Shown in pieces: positions 23,962 to 32,390 of a DNA stretch of 56,602 nt; the first letter of the stretch is position 1; every line of letters starts with the position of its first letter. Source of the stretch: Nitrososphaerota archaeon (GTDB taxonomy: Archaea; Thermoproteota; Nitrososphaeria; Nitrososphaerales; UBA183). The notes under the pieces are model-generated. The model ran no database searches and was not told the origin of the DNA. It saw only the letters and a list, made by a program, of their open reading frames with translations. A program made the translations under genes and the position numbers. The DNA lies in the NCBI GenBank assembly GCA_029785685.1, contig JAFLZE010000006.1, forward strand, positions 1 through 56,602, given 5' to 3'.

Positions 23962-24327
23962 CTACTTTGGAAGGTACGGCTCGACGTACACCTGCATCTC
24001 CCCTCCGCAGTTCGTCTCTACGTGTATCTCGTCGTCTCCCTTGGCGCTGAAAGCGCTACCCACAAACTTCTCCGTGTCCTCCAGGAAGACGGTCACAGTC
24101 TTCGGCTGGCCGCTCGCCAAAGTCTGCTTCGCGGTGGCGGCAAGCGCCGACTCAGGGCACACACCCCCCAGCGACCCATAAAGCACGTCCCCGTCCTTCG
24201 AGATGACGGTCTTGAACCCAGGCTTGCCCAGAGACGAACCCACGGTCTTCACTACGGTCGCCACCGCGAAGGGCTGGCCCTTCTCGACCAGGTCGGCTAC
24301 GACCTTGGCAAACTCGAACTGCTTCAA
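23962..24327 (-). CDS. XdhC/CoxI-like cofactor maturation protein, short form
   Basis: A 121-residue protein corresponding to the N-terminal domain of XdhC/CoxI/PaoD proteins: GQPFAVATVVKTVGSSLGKPG, then VLYGSLGGVCPESALAATAKQTLASG with the conserved Cys. The C-terminal Rossmann half is absent. XdhC-like proteins hold and sulfurate the molybdenum cofactor before insertion. TTG 24327 is chosen over longer readings since AAATAAATAG lies 24-33 bases upstream. It is divergent from the MocA-like gene. It probably serves the aldehyde oxidoreductase. Confidence 0.8.
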   Translation of the reverse strand: MKQFEFAKVVADLVEKGQPFAVATVVKTVGSSLGKPGFKTVISKDGDVLYGSLGGVCPESALAATAKQTLASGQPKTVTVFLEDTEKFVGSAFSAKGDDEIHVETNCGGEMQVYVEPYLPK

Positions 24328-24451
24328 CTCGCGTCTTCGCGTCCGCGGACTATTTATTTTTCGCTGACCCGGGCGACGTCGTGTCACGCCGTCCCTGTCT
24401 GGGCGGGCCGCCGCAGGAACGCAGAAGTAGTGCGCCGGGTCTCGGCCTTCG

Positions 24452-25048
24452 TTGCTCAGCGGCTTGATCCTTGCCGCCGGCCTGTCGAGGAGGATGGGCC
24501 GGCCGAAGCAGCAGATACTTCTTCGAGGGCGGCCGATGCTGGACTACGCCGTCAGCGCGTTCCTAGCCTCCAGGGTGGAGGAAGTACTGGTGGTGGTAAG
24601 GCCTGGCGCCCGGTGGCGGAGCCCCGCAGGGGCGAGGGTGGTGGTGAACTCCCATCCGTCGGCGGGGATGAGCTCGTCGCTGAGGGTCGGGCTGAGGAGC
24701 CTGGACCCCAGGTCCGGGGGGGTCCTGGTAGGTCTGGGGGACAAGCCGGCCCTGCATGCATCCACCATCGACGCCCTGATCCTTGCCCGTACCGAGTCAC
24801 ACGCTTCCATCGTGGTGCCGACCTTTCGCGGGGTCAGGGGGAACCCTGTCCTGTTCGACAGCGCTCTCTTCCCCCGACTGCTCAGGCTCAGAGGAGACCA
24901 GGGGGCGAAGGCGTTCTTACAGAGGAACGCAGCAATGGTCCTGGAGGTGGCTGTGGACGACCCGGGGGTGACCCTCGACGTGAACGTCCAGGCAGACGTC
25001 AGGAAGATGAGCCGGCTCCTGGCCCGGCTCCCCTTACGCCGAGTATGA
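24452..25048 (+). CDS. mocA: MocA/MobA-like molybdopterin nucleotidyltransferase
   Basis: A 198-residue protein with LILAAGLSRRMGRPKQ at the N-terminus, the nucleotide-binding loop of the family, and LVGLGDKPALH near residue 100, which resembles the MocA GDxP metal-binding segment more than MobA. RGVRGNPVLFD fits the late conserved block. MocA makes the cytosine dinucleotide form of the cofactor, the form used by xanthine dehydrogenase-type enzymes such as the complex encoded at 15.5-19.7 kb. TTG start. The 3' end overlaps moeA on the other strand by 15 bases. Confidence 0.8.
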   Translation: MLSGLILAAGLSRRMGRPKQQILLRGRPMLDYAVSAFLASRVEEVLVVVRPGARWRSPAGARVVVNSHPSAGMSSSLRVGLRSLDPRSGGVLVGLGDKPALHASTIDALILARTESHASIVVPTFRGVRGNPVLFDSALFPRLLRLRGDQGAKAFLQRNAAMVLEVAVDDPGVTLDVNVQADVRKMSRLLARLPLRRV

Positions 25049-26281
25049 GATGCCTGGGATGAGCATCGCCTCCACTTCCTGGCCCGCCTCCATCGAACGG
25101 ACCTCCTCGGGCACCACGGTGACCGCCGTAGACCTGACCAGCAGCGACATCGACTCCGTCTCGGCCGAGAGAGGTTCCGCCTTCAGCCCACCCTCTCCCT
25201 CGGTCAGGTTCAAGTAGACCACCTTCGTGAAGTCTGAGAACTTCCGCCTCGCCTCCCAGCGCCTCGTCAATCTAGCTCTCGCCTTGATGGTCTCGTCTCC
25301 CACCATAGAGAGCTTCTGGATGACCGGCAGAGCGAAGAGGATGAAAGCGTTGAGGGCGCCCTGGATGGGTCCCGGCATCATCACAACCGGCTTCCCCCTC
25401 ACGACCGCCACTCCGGTGACCCTCCCACGGTCCATCTTGATCCCATGATACAGCGCGCTCGGTTTCAGGCGCCTCACCACGTCGTCCACAAGATCGAACG
25501 GGCCCATGGACGTACCCCCGGTGGTCAGCACTAGGTCTGCCGAAGACACCCCCTTCCTGAGCTTCTCCAGTATCTCTTCCCTCTTGTCGCGCGCTATACC
25601 TAGGTCAATCACTTCGCACCCTGCTGCTTTGGCAACCATGGCGAAGAAGGGGCCGTGGCTGTTCCGCGTCTTTCTGCCCTCGAGGTCAGAGTCGGTGAGC
25701 TCGCTCCCTGTTGCCAGTATGGCAACCCTGGGCCTCTGATAGACCTCGATCTTCCTGATCCCGAGCGTGATGGCGAGGCCGACGTCCTGGGCCCTCAGCC
25801 GAGACCCTCTCCGTACCACTGTGCTCCCCTTCTGCACGTCCGCGCCGGTCGCGAAGCAGTGACTCCCCCGCTCTGCCGGGCGCGTGACTTCGAGGATGTC
25901 CCCTCTCACCGAGACCTCTTCCACCGGGACCACGGCATCCGTACCGTCCGGGGTGAATGAACCGGTGGCCACCCTCGCGGTTTCGCCGGGCCTGATCTTC
26001 GCTTTGGGCTGCTCCCCCAGAGCCACGTCATCAACCACCTTCAGAACGGCAGGGCTGGCCTGCGAGGCTCGTGTGGTGTCTGCGCTCCTGAGGGCAAAGC
26101 CGTCCATCCGAGAGATGGTGGAGGGAGGGACGTCGGACGGGGACCTCACGTCCTCGGCGCTGACCCTGCCGTAGGCTTCGCGCGCCCTCACCACATCAGT
26201 GCGCCTCGCGCCGGTCGTCAGCGCGAGGACGTCCTCGAGGGCCTGGCTGACATGGACGTAATCGGAGACAGGGGCCACCAA
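25034..26281 (-). CDS. moeA: Molybdopterin molybdotransferase MoeA
   Basis: A 415-residue enzyme that inserts molybdate into adenylated molybdopterin. Blocks seen: DVPPSTISRMDGFALRS near residue 50, GTDAVVPVEE near 113, VGLAITLGI, VAILATGSELTD near 190, TTGGTSMGPFD near 255 and PGPIQGALNAF near 305. The C-terminal domain IV ends at PGISYSA. Length is standard. It is convergent with the MocA-like gene. Either molybdate or tungstate could be the metal; sequence does not decide. Confidence 0.9.
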   Translation of the reverse strand: MVAPVSDYVHVSQALEDVLALTTGARRTDVVRAREAYGRVSAEDVRSPSDVPPSTISRMDGFALRSADTTRASQASPAVLKVVDDVALGEQPKAKIRPGETARVATGSFTPDGTDAVVPVEEVSVRGDILEVTRPAERGSHCFATGADVQKGSTVVRRGSRLRAQDVGLAITLGIRKIEVYQRPRVAILATGSELTDSDLEGRKTRNSHGPFFAMVAKAAGCEVIDLGIARDKREEILEKLRKGVSSADLVLTTGGTSMGPFDLVDDVVRRLKPSALYHGIKMDRGRVTGVAVVRGKPVVMMPGPIQGALNAFILFALPVIQKLSMVGDETIKARARLTRRWEARRKFSDFTKVVYLNLTEGEGGLKAEPLSAETESMSLLVRSTAVTVVPEEVRSMEAGQEVEAMLIPGISYSA

Positions 26282-26404
26282 GGGAGCTTTCAGCCAGAAG
26301 CCTCTTTGGCGCGTCTTTAACCTTCGTGGAAGCCGTGCCTTGCAGTCAGCCCTGCCGCGCCCCGCTTACTGCTATAGTAGCGCCGACCCGGTGGCCACCC
26401 GACT

Positions 26405-27091
26405 CTAGCTCCGCAGGCGGAGGACGACCTTGTCCGAGCCGTCATCCTGCGGCGCTACCGTGACATCGAACTCCTTCCCGAAGAGGTCTGAAAGCATCTC
26501 CGCGGTCGTGACAGTCTTGAGCCTCCCACGCAGCACGGTGTTTTCGTTGACGAAGACCGGCTCAAGAAACTCGTCTATCGCCTCCCCGCCGTCAACCAGC
26601 AGCCACACCTCTGATGGGTTCAGCTCCTTCGCAATCTCCATGTAGCGCTCTCTGTCGGAACCAGTCATGGTCCCGGCAGTCTTCGTGTAGACGCTCTTGC
26701 CCGGGAGGCGCAGGACATGGTCGAACTCAGCCTTCTCGCGCTTTCCGGGGGGCGCACCGAGCTTCGCGCTGCCGGCTCCTTCGGCCAGGAATCTTCTGAT
26801 GAGATACTGTTCCAGGCTGCTGTCCATGTCTTCTTTCCGCATCACCAGCGAGACCGTGCGCGGGCCTTCCACGTTGAGCTGGAGCCTCTCGAGCCACGGG
26901 AGCATCGGATAGAGGTCGCTCATCTTCTTGGTCGTCTCATCCGCCTGCTTGTTGTACCTGTCCAAGGCCGAAGTGAGGAGCTTGGTGGGCGACGAGAAGA
27001 GGCCAAACCCTATGGCCGAGACCGCAAGGTGAGGCAGGAACTTGACGAACATCTTCCTCCTGGACTCATCGACGTCTTCCTCCTCGGTCAC
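26405..27091 (-). CDS. Membrane-anchored protein of unknown function
   Basis: A 228-residue protein from GTG 27091. Near the N-terminus lie SRRKMFVKFLPHLAVSAIGFGLF, which combines a basic stretch and a hydrophobic segment, so it could be a signal anchor or a Tat-like signal with RR. The rest is charged and soluble (VSLVMRKEDMDSSLEQYLIRRFL, later PSEVWLLVDGGEAIDEFLE). TTATA-like sequence at about 27117-27122 lies 26-31 bases upstream, fixing the start. No family is recognised. It sits between moeA and tatC on the same strand and may be exported by the Tat system. Confidence 0.55.
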   Translation of the reverse strand: MTEEEDVDESRRKMFVKFLPHLAVSAIGFGLFSSPTKLLTSALDRYNKQADETTKKMSDLYPMLPWLERLQLNVEGPRTVSLVMRKEDMDSSLEQYLIRRFLAEGAGSAKLGAPPGKREKAEFDHVLRLPGKSVYTKTAGTMTGSDRERYMEIAKELNPSEVWLLVDGGEAIDEFLEPVFVNENTVLRGRLKTVTTAEMLSDLFGKEFDVTVAPQDDGSDKVVLRLRS

Positions 27092-27221
27092 AGTGGTCTT
27101 CGCAGGGGCAGGGCCGTATAAGGTAGTCGGGGTCCACGTTCGTTCCGACGCCCTCTCATGGCTCAAGGTCGCGTGCAGGGACCGCGGCGGGCCTGCCCGC
27201 GCGAACCGATACGGCCCCTCG

Positions 27222-28067
27222 CTAGTCCTGGTCTTCCGGCGCTTTTGGCTTCATCTTCCGCAGCGCCAGGGTCCTGGACATTATGGCGCCGCCGAAGTAG
27301 AGCGCTGTGAGAGTCAGCCCGATCGTGGTCTCTATGATTCCTCCTGTCGCCCCTGGGGAGATGAGCATGGCCATGATGAACGAGCCCACTATGGCGTACC
27401 TCCAGTTTCTCAGCCAGGTGTCATAGGACACCAATCCGACGTAGCTGACCGCTATCATGATTATCGGAATCTCGAAGGACAGCCCCAGGGCGATTATGTA
27501 CGCAATCACAGTGGACACAAAGGTGCCGACGCCCAGGGTGGGCTCGACGCCGGTGGACAGCGTGAAAATGTACAGGAACTTGAATATCACGGGTAACACG
27601 ATCTTGTAGGCGAACAAGCCGCCTGCCATGAAGAGCAGGGATGCGGGGATCAGGATCAGCTGTAGCAGCCGCTTCTCCCTTTGTTTGAGCGCAGGTCCAA
27701 GAAACGAGGCGGTCTCATAGAACCAGACCGGCGACGAGAAGATCGCCGCGAGTGCCATCGAAGTGTAGAGGATTGCGACGAAGGTGTCGAAGGCGCTCAG
27801 ATTGATCAGAAGCATATGCGGGGGGAGCAGCTGTTGCCTGGCGTAATTGAAGAACTCAGTAGCGAAGCTCTGGAACAGATCTGGATACGGATAGAATATA
27901 CCGAACGATCCGACGTCGACCCACACCGGCTTGAAGATGAAGAAGAGTATGAAGAACACGAAAAACGCCGCCAGCGAGATGAGAAACCTATGGATGAGCT
28001 CGGCTATGTGCCCAAGAATCGGCAGCTCATTCTGACTCACTTCAGCCGTCCCGATAGACAACCTCAT
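27222..28067 (-). CDS. tatC: Sec-independent translocase TatC
   Basis: A 281-residue membrane protein with six helices. The N-terminal ELPILGHIAELIHRFLISL matches the conserved cytosolic E-H-L-x-E-L-R-x-R segment that binds twin-arginine signals, and the second loop has LGPALKQREKRLL, with FxxP-A-L-x-x-x-E spacing. Later helices include GLSFEIPIIMIAVSYVGLV. It works with TatA encoded just upstream on the same strand and can export the Tat-tagged oxidoreductase. Confidence 0.9.
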   Translation of the reverse strand: MRLSIGTAEVSQNELPILGHIAELIHRFLISLAAFFVFFILFFIFKPVWVDVGSFGIFYPYPDLFQSFATEFFNYARQQLLPPHMLLINLSAFDTFVAILYTSMALAAIFSSPVWFYETASFLGPALKQREKRLLQLILIPASLLFMAGGLFAYKIVLPVIFKFLYIFTLSTGVEPTLGVGTFVSTVIAYIIALGLSFEIPIIMIAVSYVGLVSYDTWLRNWRYAIVGSFIMAMLISPGATGGIIETTIGLTLTALYFGGAIMSRTLALRKMKPKAPEDQD

Positions 28068-28128
28068 CCGCTTTCGAGCACACCGGGAGATGGCCCTTAA
28101 TTCCGTTTTCTAAAGGCTGTCTGTGCCG

Positions 28129-28458
28129 CTAAGCGCCCGCTTTCTCTTTGAGTTCCTTCAGTTCTTCTTCGAGCTGCGATATGCGTCTGCGGTCATACTC
28201 AGTGTCCTCGTTAACCTGTTTGTGTGCCTGTGGGGTCGCATCCTTCACAGACTGCTGGGACATGTTCTTGGCAGGTGCTGTAATGTCGGTCGAAGCCCGA
28301 ATATCCGCAACTTCCTTCTCTATCTCTGCCTGGCCCTTCCTGAATTCGCCCATGGCTTTGCCCATGGAACGAGCCAACTCGGGAATCTTCTTTGCACCGC
28401 CAAAGAGAACGATAACTACGACAGCCAGTATTGCCCAATCGGTTATATTTCCGATCAT
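28129..28458 (-). CDS. tatA: Sec-independent translocase TatA
   Basis: A 109-residue protein: one membrane helix (WAILAVVVIVLFGG, about 8-21) followed by the hinge and amphipathic helix KKIPELARSMGKAMGEFRKG, then a long charged tail with a C-terminal coiled coil (ISQLEEELKELKEK). It forms the Tat pore. TTAAATAGG at about 28491-28499 is the likely TATA box. A MITE-like insertion lies immediately upstream of that box. tatC follows on the same strand. Confidence 0.9.
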   Translation of the reverse strand: MIGNITDWAILAVVVIVLFGGAKKIPELARSMGKAMGEFRKGQAEIEKEVADIRASTDITAPAKNMSQQSVKDATPQAHKQVNEDTEYDRRRISQLEEELKELKEKAGA

Positions 28459-28505
28459 TTTCGGCCTTTGATGGACAGAAGAAGTCGGTCCTATTTAACC
28501 ATCGC

Positions 28506-28633
28506 GGGAGCGGAGCGTTGTTGAATAACTCCGAACCAGGCCAGATTTATGTCAAGTCGCACAGGAGTGGCTCGCCAGACAACCAGGTAGAATTATCATA
28601 GACACAGTAGTTATTCAACAAGCCTGGGAGCGG
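28506..28633. mobile_element. 112-bp MITE-like element with 8-bp target duplication
   Basis: The element is 28514-28625. Its ends are 17-bp inverted repeats AGCGTTGTTGAATAACT and AGTTATTCAACAAGCCT, matching at 15 of 17 positions with a perfect 13-bp inner part. It is flanked by the direct repeat GGGAGCGG at 28506-28513 and 28626-28633. There is no coding capacity. An 8-bp duplication fits families such as IS1595, ISL3 or IS66; none is proven. It lies next to the tatA promoter. Confidence 0.75.
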
Positions 28634-28707
28634 TCGTGTGCAGGACCGAAACTCAGATGCTCTCAAGCGAGAACCGGCTTCCGAATCTATGGACGGGCGG
28701 GGGCGTT

Positions 28708-29334
28708 CTACCGCTTCCTGGATCGTCTTCTGCTCTCGGTCCCGCCTCTTGCCTCATTCCTCGCCCTGGGCGGAGAAAGCGCCTTCGCTACCATGACCTC
28801 GGTCGCCTTTACTACCGCCTTCACCACGTCTCCTTCGCTTAGGCCAAGGTCCTCCACGGCATCCCTGGAGATTATCGACGTCAGGCGAACCGGTGAGACC
28901 GACGACATCCTCACCAGGCAGGTTACCTCCCCTCCTTCAATCTTGGTTACTTTTGCGTCGAAGGCGTTCCTTGCGCTGAGCTTGTAGCGTACGTTCCCTG
29001 CGGCTTCTCTGTCGTCCAGGGCGTAGGACAGATAGTCTTTGACCCTCTTGTACTCCCTCAGCAGCGCCTGGCCATCCTTCGTCAGCCGTGAGCTGCCGCC
29101 TTCCGGACCTCCGGTGCTGGACTCGAGAATCTTCTTCCTCGACCTCGCTTCGATTCTTCTTATCCTGTCCCAGGCGTTCCTGTAGGAGATCTCGACTTCG
29201 CGGGCCGCTCCGGTCAAGGAGCTCTTCTCGGCCAATGCCTGAAGGAGCATGGCGTCGGTCTCGTCCAGTATCGTCTCCTGGTCGCTCTGGAGGGACAGGT
29301 GCGGGACCGGCTCAACCCCGGTGTGGCGCGACAC
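28708..29334 (-). CDS. modE: ModE-like molybdate-responsive regulator
   Basis: A 208-residue protein. The N-terminal winged helix of LysR/ModE type reads LLQALAEKSSLTGAAREVEISYRNAWDRIRRIE, with the GGPEGGSSRLTKDGQALLREY wing typical of ModE. A TOBE/Mop-like domain follows (SARNAFDAKVTKIEGG, later RLTSIISRDAVEDLGLSEGDVVKAVVKATEVMV), which binds molybdate or tungstate. The end is Arg-rich. GTG 29334 lies about 25 bases after TTAAGTTAAG. It is divergent from modA, and a palindrome between the two is the likely operator. Confidence 0.88.
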   Translation of the reverse strand: MSRHTGVEPVPHLSLQSDQETILDETDAMLLQALAEKSSLTGAAREVEISYRNAWDRIRRIEARSRKKILESSTGGPEGGSSRLTKDGQALLREYKRVKDYLSYALDDREAAGNVRYKLSARNAFDAKVTKIEGGEVTCLVRMSSVSPVRLTSIISRDAVEDLGLSEGDVVKAVVKATEVMVAKALSPPRARNEARGGTESRRRSRKR

Positions 29335-29390
29335 GGGACGGTCGACCCTGCTGCTTAACTTAAGTCTTGGCTTCGAAACCTATTTAACCC

Positions 29391-29412
29391 GTTATGCAGA
29401 TGCCTGCATAAC
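29391..29412. promoter_or_regulatory. Candidate ModE operator
   Basis: Two perfect 9-bp arms, GTTATGCAG (29391-29399) and CTGCATAAC (29404-29412), surround ATGC. It lies between the TATA-like TATTTAA at about 29380-29386 and the modA start at 29416, so it covers the expected transcription start. Bound regulator would block transcription. The TAAC/GTTA ends resemble known ModE boxes. Confidence 0.7.
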
Positions 29413-29415
29413 ACC

Positions 29416-30450
29416 TTGTCCAAGGTCGAGAGGAGGCGCCACCCCACTGTGGTCGCCTTGCTGGTGGTTGTGCTCGTAGCGGTGGGGGTGGTGGCGTACA
29501 CATACTACGAGAACTCGAAGAGCCAGTCACCGTTGCTGTCTTATTCTGCAGACGCCTATGCTGCAGAGACCACAGGTCTCCTGAACTCGTTCTCGAAGAG
29601 CACTGGAATCCCTGTGGCACCTGTAAAGTCAGGGGGCTCGTTCGCCGACGCCAGCCAGATCGCGTCAGGAACCCCAGACGACATCTTCGTCTCTGTCGCC
29701 CTGGCTGCCACGGGACCCGAGTACCTCAAGAGCGAGTCGCCGGGCTGGGCAGTGGGCTTCGTCTCCGACCAGCTCGTCCTGGCTTATTCCAACTCCTCCA
29801 CGTCGAACGTGGTCTCGGAGGGCGTGAATGCGGCCCGGACCAATACCACTTCGGACTGGAATGCGTTCTTCACCTCGCTCGTCTCCGGAGGTGTGAAGGT
29901 AGGGATCGCCGACCCGGTTTCTGATCCTGCGGGACTCAGAGGTTGGCTCGCCCTGGAGGCTGCCGGCTACCTCTACTCTGGAGGGAACACAAACGCGTAC
30001 GCTTCCGCCTTGACCAAGGCGGGGGGGAACGTCTCTGGGACATCCGCAGCCGCCCTTGTCGCCCCGCTCCAGTCTGGGCAGATACAGTTCCTCTTCATCT
30101 ACAAGTCCGCAGCCATCGCGGACCATCTTGGGTACGTCCAGCTGGAACCCCAGGTCAGCTTCGGGAATCCGTCGCTGGCAGCATTCTACTCGAAGTTCTC
30201 TTTCCACGACTCCGCCGGGACCACTGTCGGTTCGGCCATAGTGCTCAGCATCACCGTCCCGCTGGACAGCTCGCAACAGGCATCGGCCCTCAAATTCGTC
30301 CGTTACGTAGTGACGAACGCACAAAGCCTCTCGTCCTACGGGCTGGTTCCGCTGGTCCCTGCCCAGCTTTACAGCAACGTTACCCCGCCTGGCCCCATCA
30401 CCCAGATGGTCTCACAAGGACTCTTGAAGGACTCCGGTCCGCTGCCTTAG
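29416..30450 (+). CDS. modA: Molybdate/tungstate-binding protein of ABC transporter
   Basis: A 344-residue extracellular solute-binding protein. A membrane anchor (VVALLVVVLVAVGVVAYTYY, about 10-29) follows a short basic N-terminus. The mature part starts with SYSADAYAAETTGLLNSFSKSTG and contains KSGGSFADASQIASG, matching the oxyanion-binding Ser and Ala blocks of ModA/WtpA. Later PVSDPAGLRGWLALEAAGY fits the family block around DPxGxR. Downstream of a ModE-like operator and first in a three-gene transporter operon. Metal preference is not certain. Confidence 0.87.
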   Translation: MSKVERRRHPTVVALLVVVLVAVGVVAYTYYENSKSQSPLLSYSADAYAAETTGLLNSFSKSTGIPVAPVKSGGSFADASQIASGTPDDIFVSVALAATGPEYLKSESPGWAVGFVSDQLVLAYSNSSTSNVVSEGVNAARTNTTSDWNAFFTSLVSGGVKVGIADPVSDPAGLRGWLALEAAGYLYSGGNTNAYASALTKAGGNVSGTSAAALVAPLQSGQIQFLFIYKSAAIADHLGYVQLEPQVSFGNPSLAAFYSKFSFHDSAGTTVGSAIVLSITVPLDSSQQASALKFVRYVVTNAQSLSSYGLVPLVPAQLYSNVTPPGPITQMVSQGLLKDSGPLP

Positions 30451-30463
30451 TCTGGGTCTGCGC

Positions 30464-31246
30464 ATGAACTGGCTCAGGGCTATGTCCTTCGCCGTCGTCT
30501 TCCTCCTCCTGGTCCCTATCCTGGTCTTGCTCTACTATGGGCTGGGGCCGCTCCGCTCGCCCGCAGGCTTCGCCCCGCTCATCTTCCGCTCCATAGAGCT
30601 CTCCGTCGTCTCGTCCGCAGTGGCGGCGCTGATAGACTTCGGGCTCTTCACCCCCCTCGCCTATCACTTGGCGAGGTCTGGCGACACGTTCCTGGAGGCA
30701 CTGGTGGACATACCGGTAGGGGTCCCCCACCCGATCATAGGGGTAGCGCTACTCATCCTGGACAGCCCGCTGACCCCCACCGGCCAGTTCCTGCTGCACC
30801 TGGGGGTCAACTTCTTCGACACCATCCTGGGACTCGTCATAGCCTTAGTCATCATGTCGGCGCCCATCTACGTGAAGTCCATACAGCCATACTTCGAGTC
30901 CAAGGACATCTCAGCCGAGCAGTTCGCCATGGGGATGGGCGCATCGAGGCTCCGGACGCTGGTTTCTGTAGTCCTGCCAGACTCAGCCGCGGGAGTGACA
31001 AGCGCCTCCTTGGTGGCGATGAGCAGGGCGCTGGGGGAGTTCGGCTCGATCTCGATAATCGCGTTTTACGTGCTGCAACATCCATTCTACGGCGTGAGTC
31101 CTGCTTCGGTCACGGTCTTCCAGCTCTTCAATGGGGCCGTACCCGGAGGCTTGGACGCGGCTGTGACCGCGTCGGCGATGATGATCCTGGTCTCACTGCC
31201 GGTCGCCGTCGCAGGGCACTTCTTCGGCAGGAGGGGCCGCAGCTGA
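30464..31246 (+). CDS. modB: Molybdate/tungstate ABC transporter permease
   Basis: A 260-residue membrane permease with about six helices. The EAA loop reads AEQFAMGMGASRLRTLVSVVLPDSAAGV (about 146-173), and PVGVPHPIIGVALL plus ALGEFGSISIIAFY are standard ModB/WtpB/CysT blocks. It pairs with the binding protein 14 bases upstream and the ATPase that follows. Confidence 0.88.
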   Translation: MNWLRAMSFAVVFLLLVPILVLLYYGLGPLRSPAGFAPLIFRSIELSVVSSAVAALIDFGLFTPLAYHLARSGDTFLEALVDIPVGVPHPIIGVALLILDSPLTPTGQFLLHLGVNFFDTILGLVIALVIMSAPIYVKSIQPYFESKDISAEQFAMGMGASRLRTLVSVVLPDSAAGVTSASLVAMSRALGEFGSISIIAFYVLQHPFYGVSPASVTVFQLFNGAVPGGLDAAVTASAMMILVSLPVAVAGHFFGRRGRS

Positions 31247-31257
31247 TAGAGGCAAAC

Positions 31258-31845
31258 GTGAAGGCGAGGCTGGGTGAATTCCATCTGTCGGCCGACATCC
31301 GGTGCAGCGGGACCACGTGCCTGGCGGGGAAGAACGGGTCGGGGAAGACCTCTCTGTTGAATGCCCTGGCAGGACTTATCCCATCCGAGGGCACAGTCAG
31401 GGTGGACGGGAAAGACATCTCCAGGCTCCCAGTGGAACAAAAGGGAATAGTGATGGTGACGCCGTCGTCGTGCATTCCTCACCTCGACGTCGAAGCCCAC
31501 CTCAGATGGGGGGCGAAGCTCAAGGGCAAGGTCCCGCCTCAGGAGGAGATTGCTAAGGTGAAGTCAGAGCTGGGCATAGACTTCATGGGACCAGTCAGGA
31601 GCCTCAGCCTCGGAATGAGAGGTCGGGTGTCACTTGCCACCGCCTTCTTCTCGGCACCCAAGGTCATCCTTGTGGATGAAGTCTTCTCCCTCCTCCACGA
31701 CAAAGATGGGTTCGTCACTTCCTACAGAACGCTAGCATCGGGTGCCGGCATCGACTTGATCTTCACCAGCCAGAACGAAGAGGACGGACGGCTCGCAGAG
31801 CAGACCTACGTAATGCACGACGGGACTGCGACATACCGCTCCTGA
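31258..31845 (+). CDS. modC: Short ABC transporter ATPase (ModC role) with degenerate motifs
   Basis: A 195-residue ATPase domain only; the C-terminal TOBE regulatory domain is absent. Walker A is GKNGSGKT (24-31), signature LSLGMRGR (116-123) and Walker B VILVDE (136-141). The Q-loop glutamine appears replaced (VMVTPSSCIPHL) and the H-loop histidine is Gln (FTSQNEED). The first beta strand LIEANVKARLGEFHL would be complete only with a start at CTG 31243, overlapping the permease stop; GTG 31258 is the nearest standard start. Gene order makes it the transporter motor despite these changes. Confidence 0.75.
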   Translation: MKARLGEFHLSADIRCSGTTCLAGKNGSGKTSLLNALAGLIPSEGTVRVDGKDISRLPVEQKGIVMVTPSSCIPHLDVEAHLRWGAKLKGKVPPQEEIAKVKSELGIDFMGPVRSLSLGMRGRVSLATAFFSAPKVILVDEVFSLLHDKDGFVTSYRTLASGAGIDLIFTSQNEEDGRLAEQTYVMHDGTATYRS

Positions 31846-31881
31846 AGTGTCCGCAGGTTAGTCCCAGGGACGGTCGATGCT

Positions 31882-31905
31882 ACGGCCATGTCCCACCATG
31901 GCCGT
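31882..31905. terminator. Perfect hairpin between convergent modC and moaC
   Basis: ACGGCCATG and CATGGCCGT form a 9-bp stem around TCCCAC. It lies in the 101-base gap between the two convergent stop codons, the usual place for a bidirectional transcript end. No long T run follows, so a terminator role is inferred from position. Confidence 0.4.
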
Positions 31906-31946
31906 CGAGCTCCAACTCGGCCTTCCGAACTACTTAACTCGCGGCT

Positions 31947-32390
31947 TTACCTCGCTCTCTTCACTTTCTTTACGACCCTGATCGACTCGATGGCGGTCCC
32001 GGGGTACTGGCCATCGGCATCCTTCTCGTAGGCTTTCGTCACGTCCCATATGTTGAGCAGGGCGGCCGACACGGCTGTCAGCGCCTCCATCTCGACGCCT
32101 GTCTTTTCGTGGGTTGCCACCTTCACAGTCACCTCCACCCAGCCGTCCCCGAGCCTGACCCTAGGCTGGACCTCCTCTATCTTCAGCGGGTGGCAGAGCG
32201 CCACCAGCTCAGGGGTCCTCTTGGACCCGGAGATCGCTGCCACCTCGGCCAGAGAGACGGCATCCCCCTTCTCCAGCTTCCTCTTCTTGATCAGCTCGAT
32301 GGTGGACCGTTTGAGCTTGATCCGTCCCGCGGCGACCGCCTCCCGGTACACTACAGGCTTCTCTGATATGTCGACCTGATGGAAGGGCAC
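31947..32390 (-). CDS. moaC: Cyclic pyranopterin monophosphate synthase MoaC
   Basis: A 147-residue enzyme that closes the pyranopterin ring after MoaA. Blocks seen: GRIKLKRSTIELI, KRTPELVALCHPLKIEEV (catalytic Lys and His region), VATHEKTGVEMEALTAVSAALLNIWDVTKAYEKDA with the T-G-V-E-M-E-A-L motif, and SIRVVKK at the end. It starts 48 bases from the radical SAM region on the other strand. It completes the moa set in this window apart from MoaB/MogA. Confidence 0.92.
   Translation of the reverse strand: MPFHQVDISEKPVVYREAVAAGRIKLKRSTIELIKKRKLEKGDAVSLAEVAAISGSKRTPELVALCHPLKIEEVQPRVRLGDGWVEVTVKVATHEKTGVEMEALTAVSAALLNIWDVTKAYEKDADGQYPGTAIESIRVVKKVKRAR

Noticed and set aside
24022..25062. Plus-strand open frame of 346 residues across the XdhC-like and MocA-like genes
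   Set aside because: Arg/Gly/Pro-rich shadow of two genes with clear family motifs.
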